From Anarhynchus alexandrinus (Eukaryota > Chordata > Aves > Charadriiformes > Charadriidae): 64,000 bases of DNA. Shown one piece after another: positions 63,828-64,000 of the stretch; within the stretch, counting starts at the first letter, position 1, and each line of letters starts with the position of its first letter. The notes beneath the pieces were generated by a model, which saw nothing but the letters and a program-made list of their open reading frames with translations, was not told where the DNA came from and made no database searches. The DNA is taken from NCBI GenBank assembly GCA_008711295.1, contig VUYV01000297.1:150736-214735 (forward strand), read 5' to 3'. Made by a program: the position numbers and the translations under genes.

Positions 63828-64000
63828 GTGAGAGTAACCTCCATCCTTGTATCTCCTACTCGATGTGCCACCAGCCTGAGAGCAGCAGCTGGGCAGTAGC
63901 TCACCTTGGTGGACACACCCCCACTAGGTGATTTGTCCTTAACGGCACAGACCTCACACAAGGGGAAGTCAATTTTGCCCCTAATACCAAAGTCCCAAGT

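Overview
The window is 64 kb of vertebrate nuclear DNA, most probably from a bird. The evidence is several truncated copies of the CR1 LINE, long intergenic stretches with few repeats, isolated CpG-rich islands, multi-exon genes with canonical splice sites, and a small LTR retrovirus remnant. I cannot name the species. The gene content (NFAM1 at the left, SERHL2 at the right) matches the segment that corresponds to human 22q13.2. A run of 86 Ns (39,900-39,985) and single Ns at 11,384, 14,651 and 32,211 mark a draft assembly.

Layout. 0.7-7.1 kb: four coding exons of NFAM1 on the minus strand, encoding a signal peptide, an Ig domain, a transmembrane segment and the start of the signalling tail; the 3' end lies off the left edge. 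About 11.2-11.6 kb: a CpG-rich island, possibly a promoter. 16.7-17.5 kb: a CR1. 21.8-22.4 kb: a CR1 on the minus strand. 24.56-25.25 kb: an intact, intronless SOCS1-like gene on the minus strand. 29.1-29.7 kb: a CR1. 31.65-32.77 kb: a near-perfect 0.56 kb tandem duplication with an N at the junction, probably an assembly artefact. 39.8-40.7 kb: a strong CpG island, split by the gap, with no recognisable coding exon beside it. 42.3-43.2 kb: a CR1 on the minus strand. 50.65-52.13 kb: a decayed tandem copy of the SERHL2 5' exons. 52.49-55.25 kb: an inverted copy of a SERHL2 intron segment, split by a degenerate LTR retroelement (52,678-55,161). 55.3-55.8 kb: a CpG island, the likely SERHL2 promoter. 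57.0-63.8 kb: ten consecutive SERHL2 exons on the plus strand; the final exon or exons lie beyond the right edge.

How the genes relate. NFAM1 is an ITAM-bearing immune receptor and the SOCS1-like protein would be an inhibitor of JAK-STAT signalling, so two immune-signalling genes sit within 20 kb; this is proximity only and shows no shared regulation. SERHL2 is a predicted alpha/beta-hydrolase with no evident link to them. The least ordinary items are the SOCS1-like gene with an incomplete SOCS box, the rearranged SERHL2 duplication, the predicted GC-AG intron in NFAM1, and the unassigned CpG island at 40 kb.
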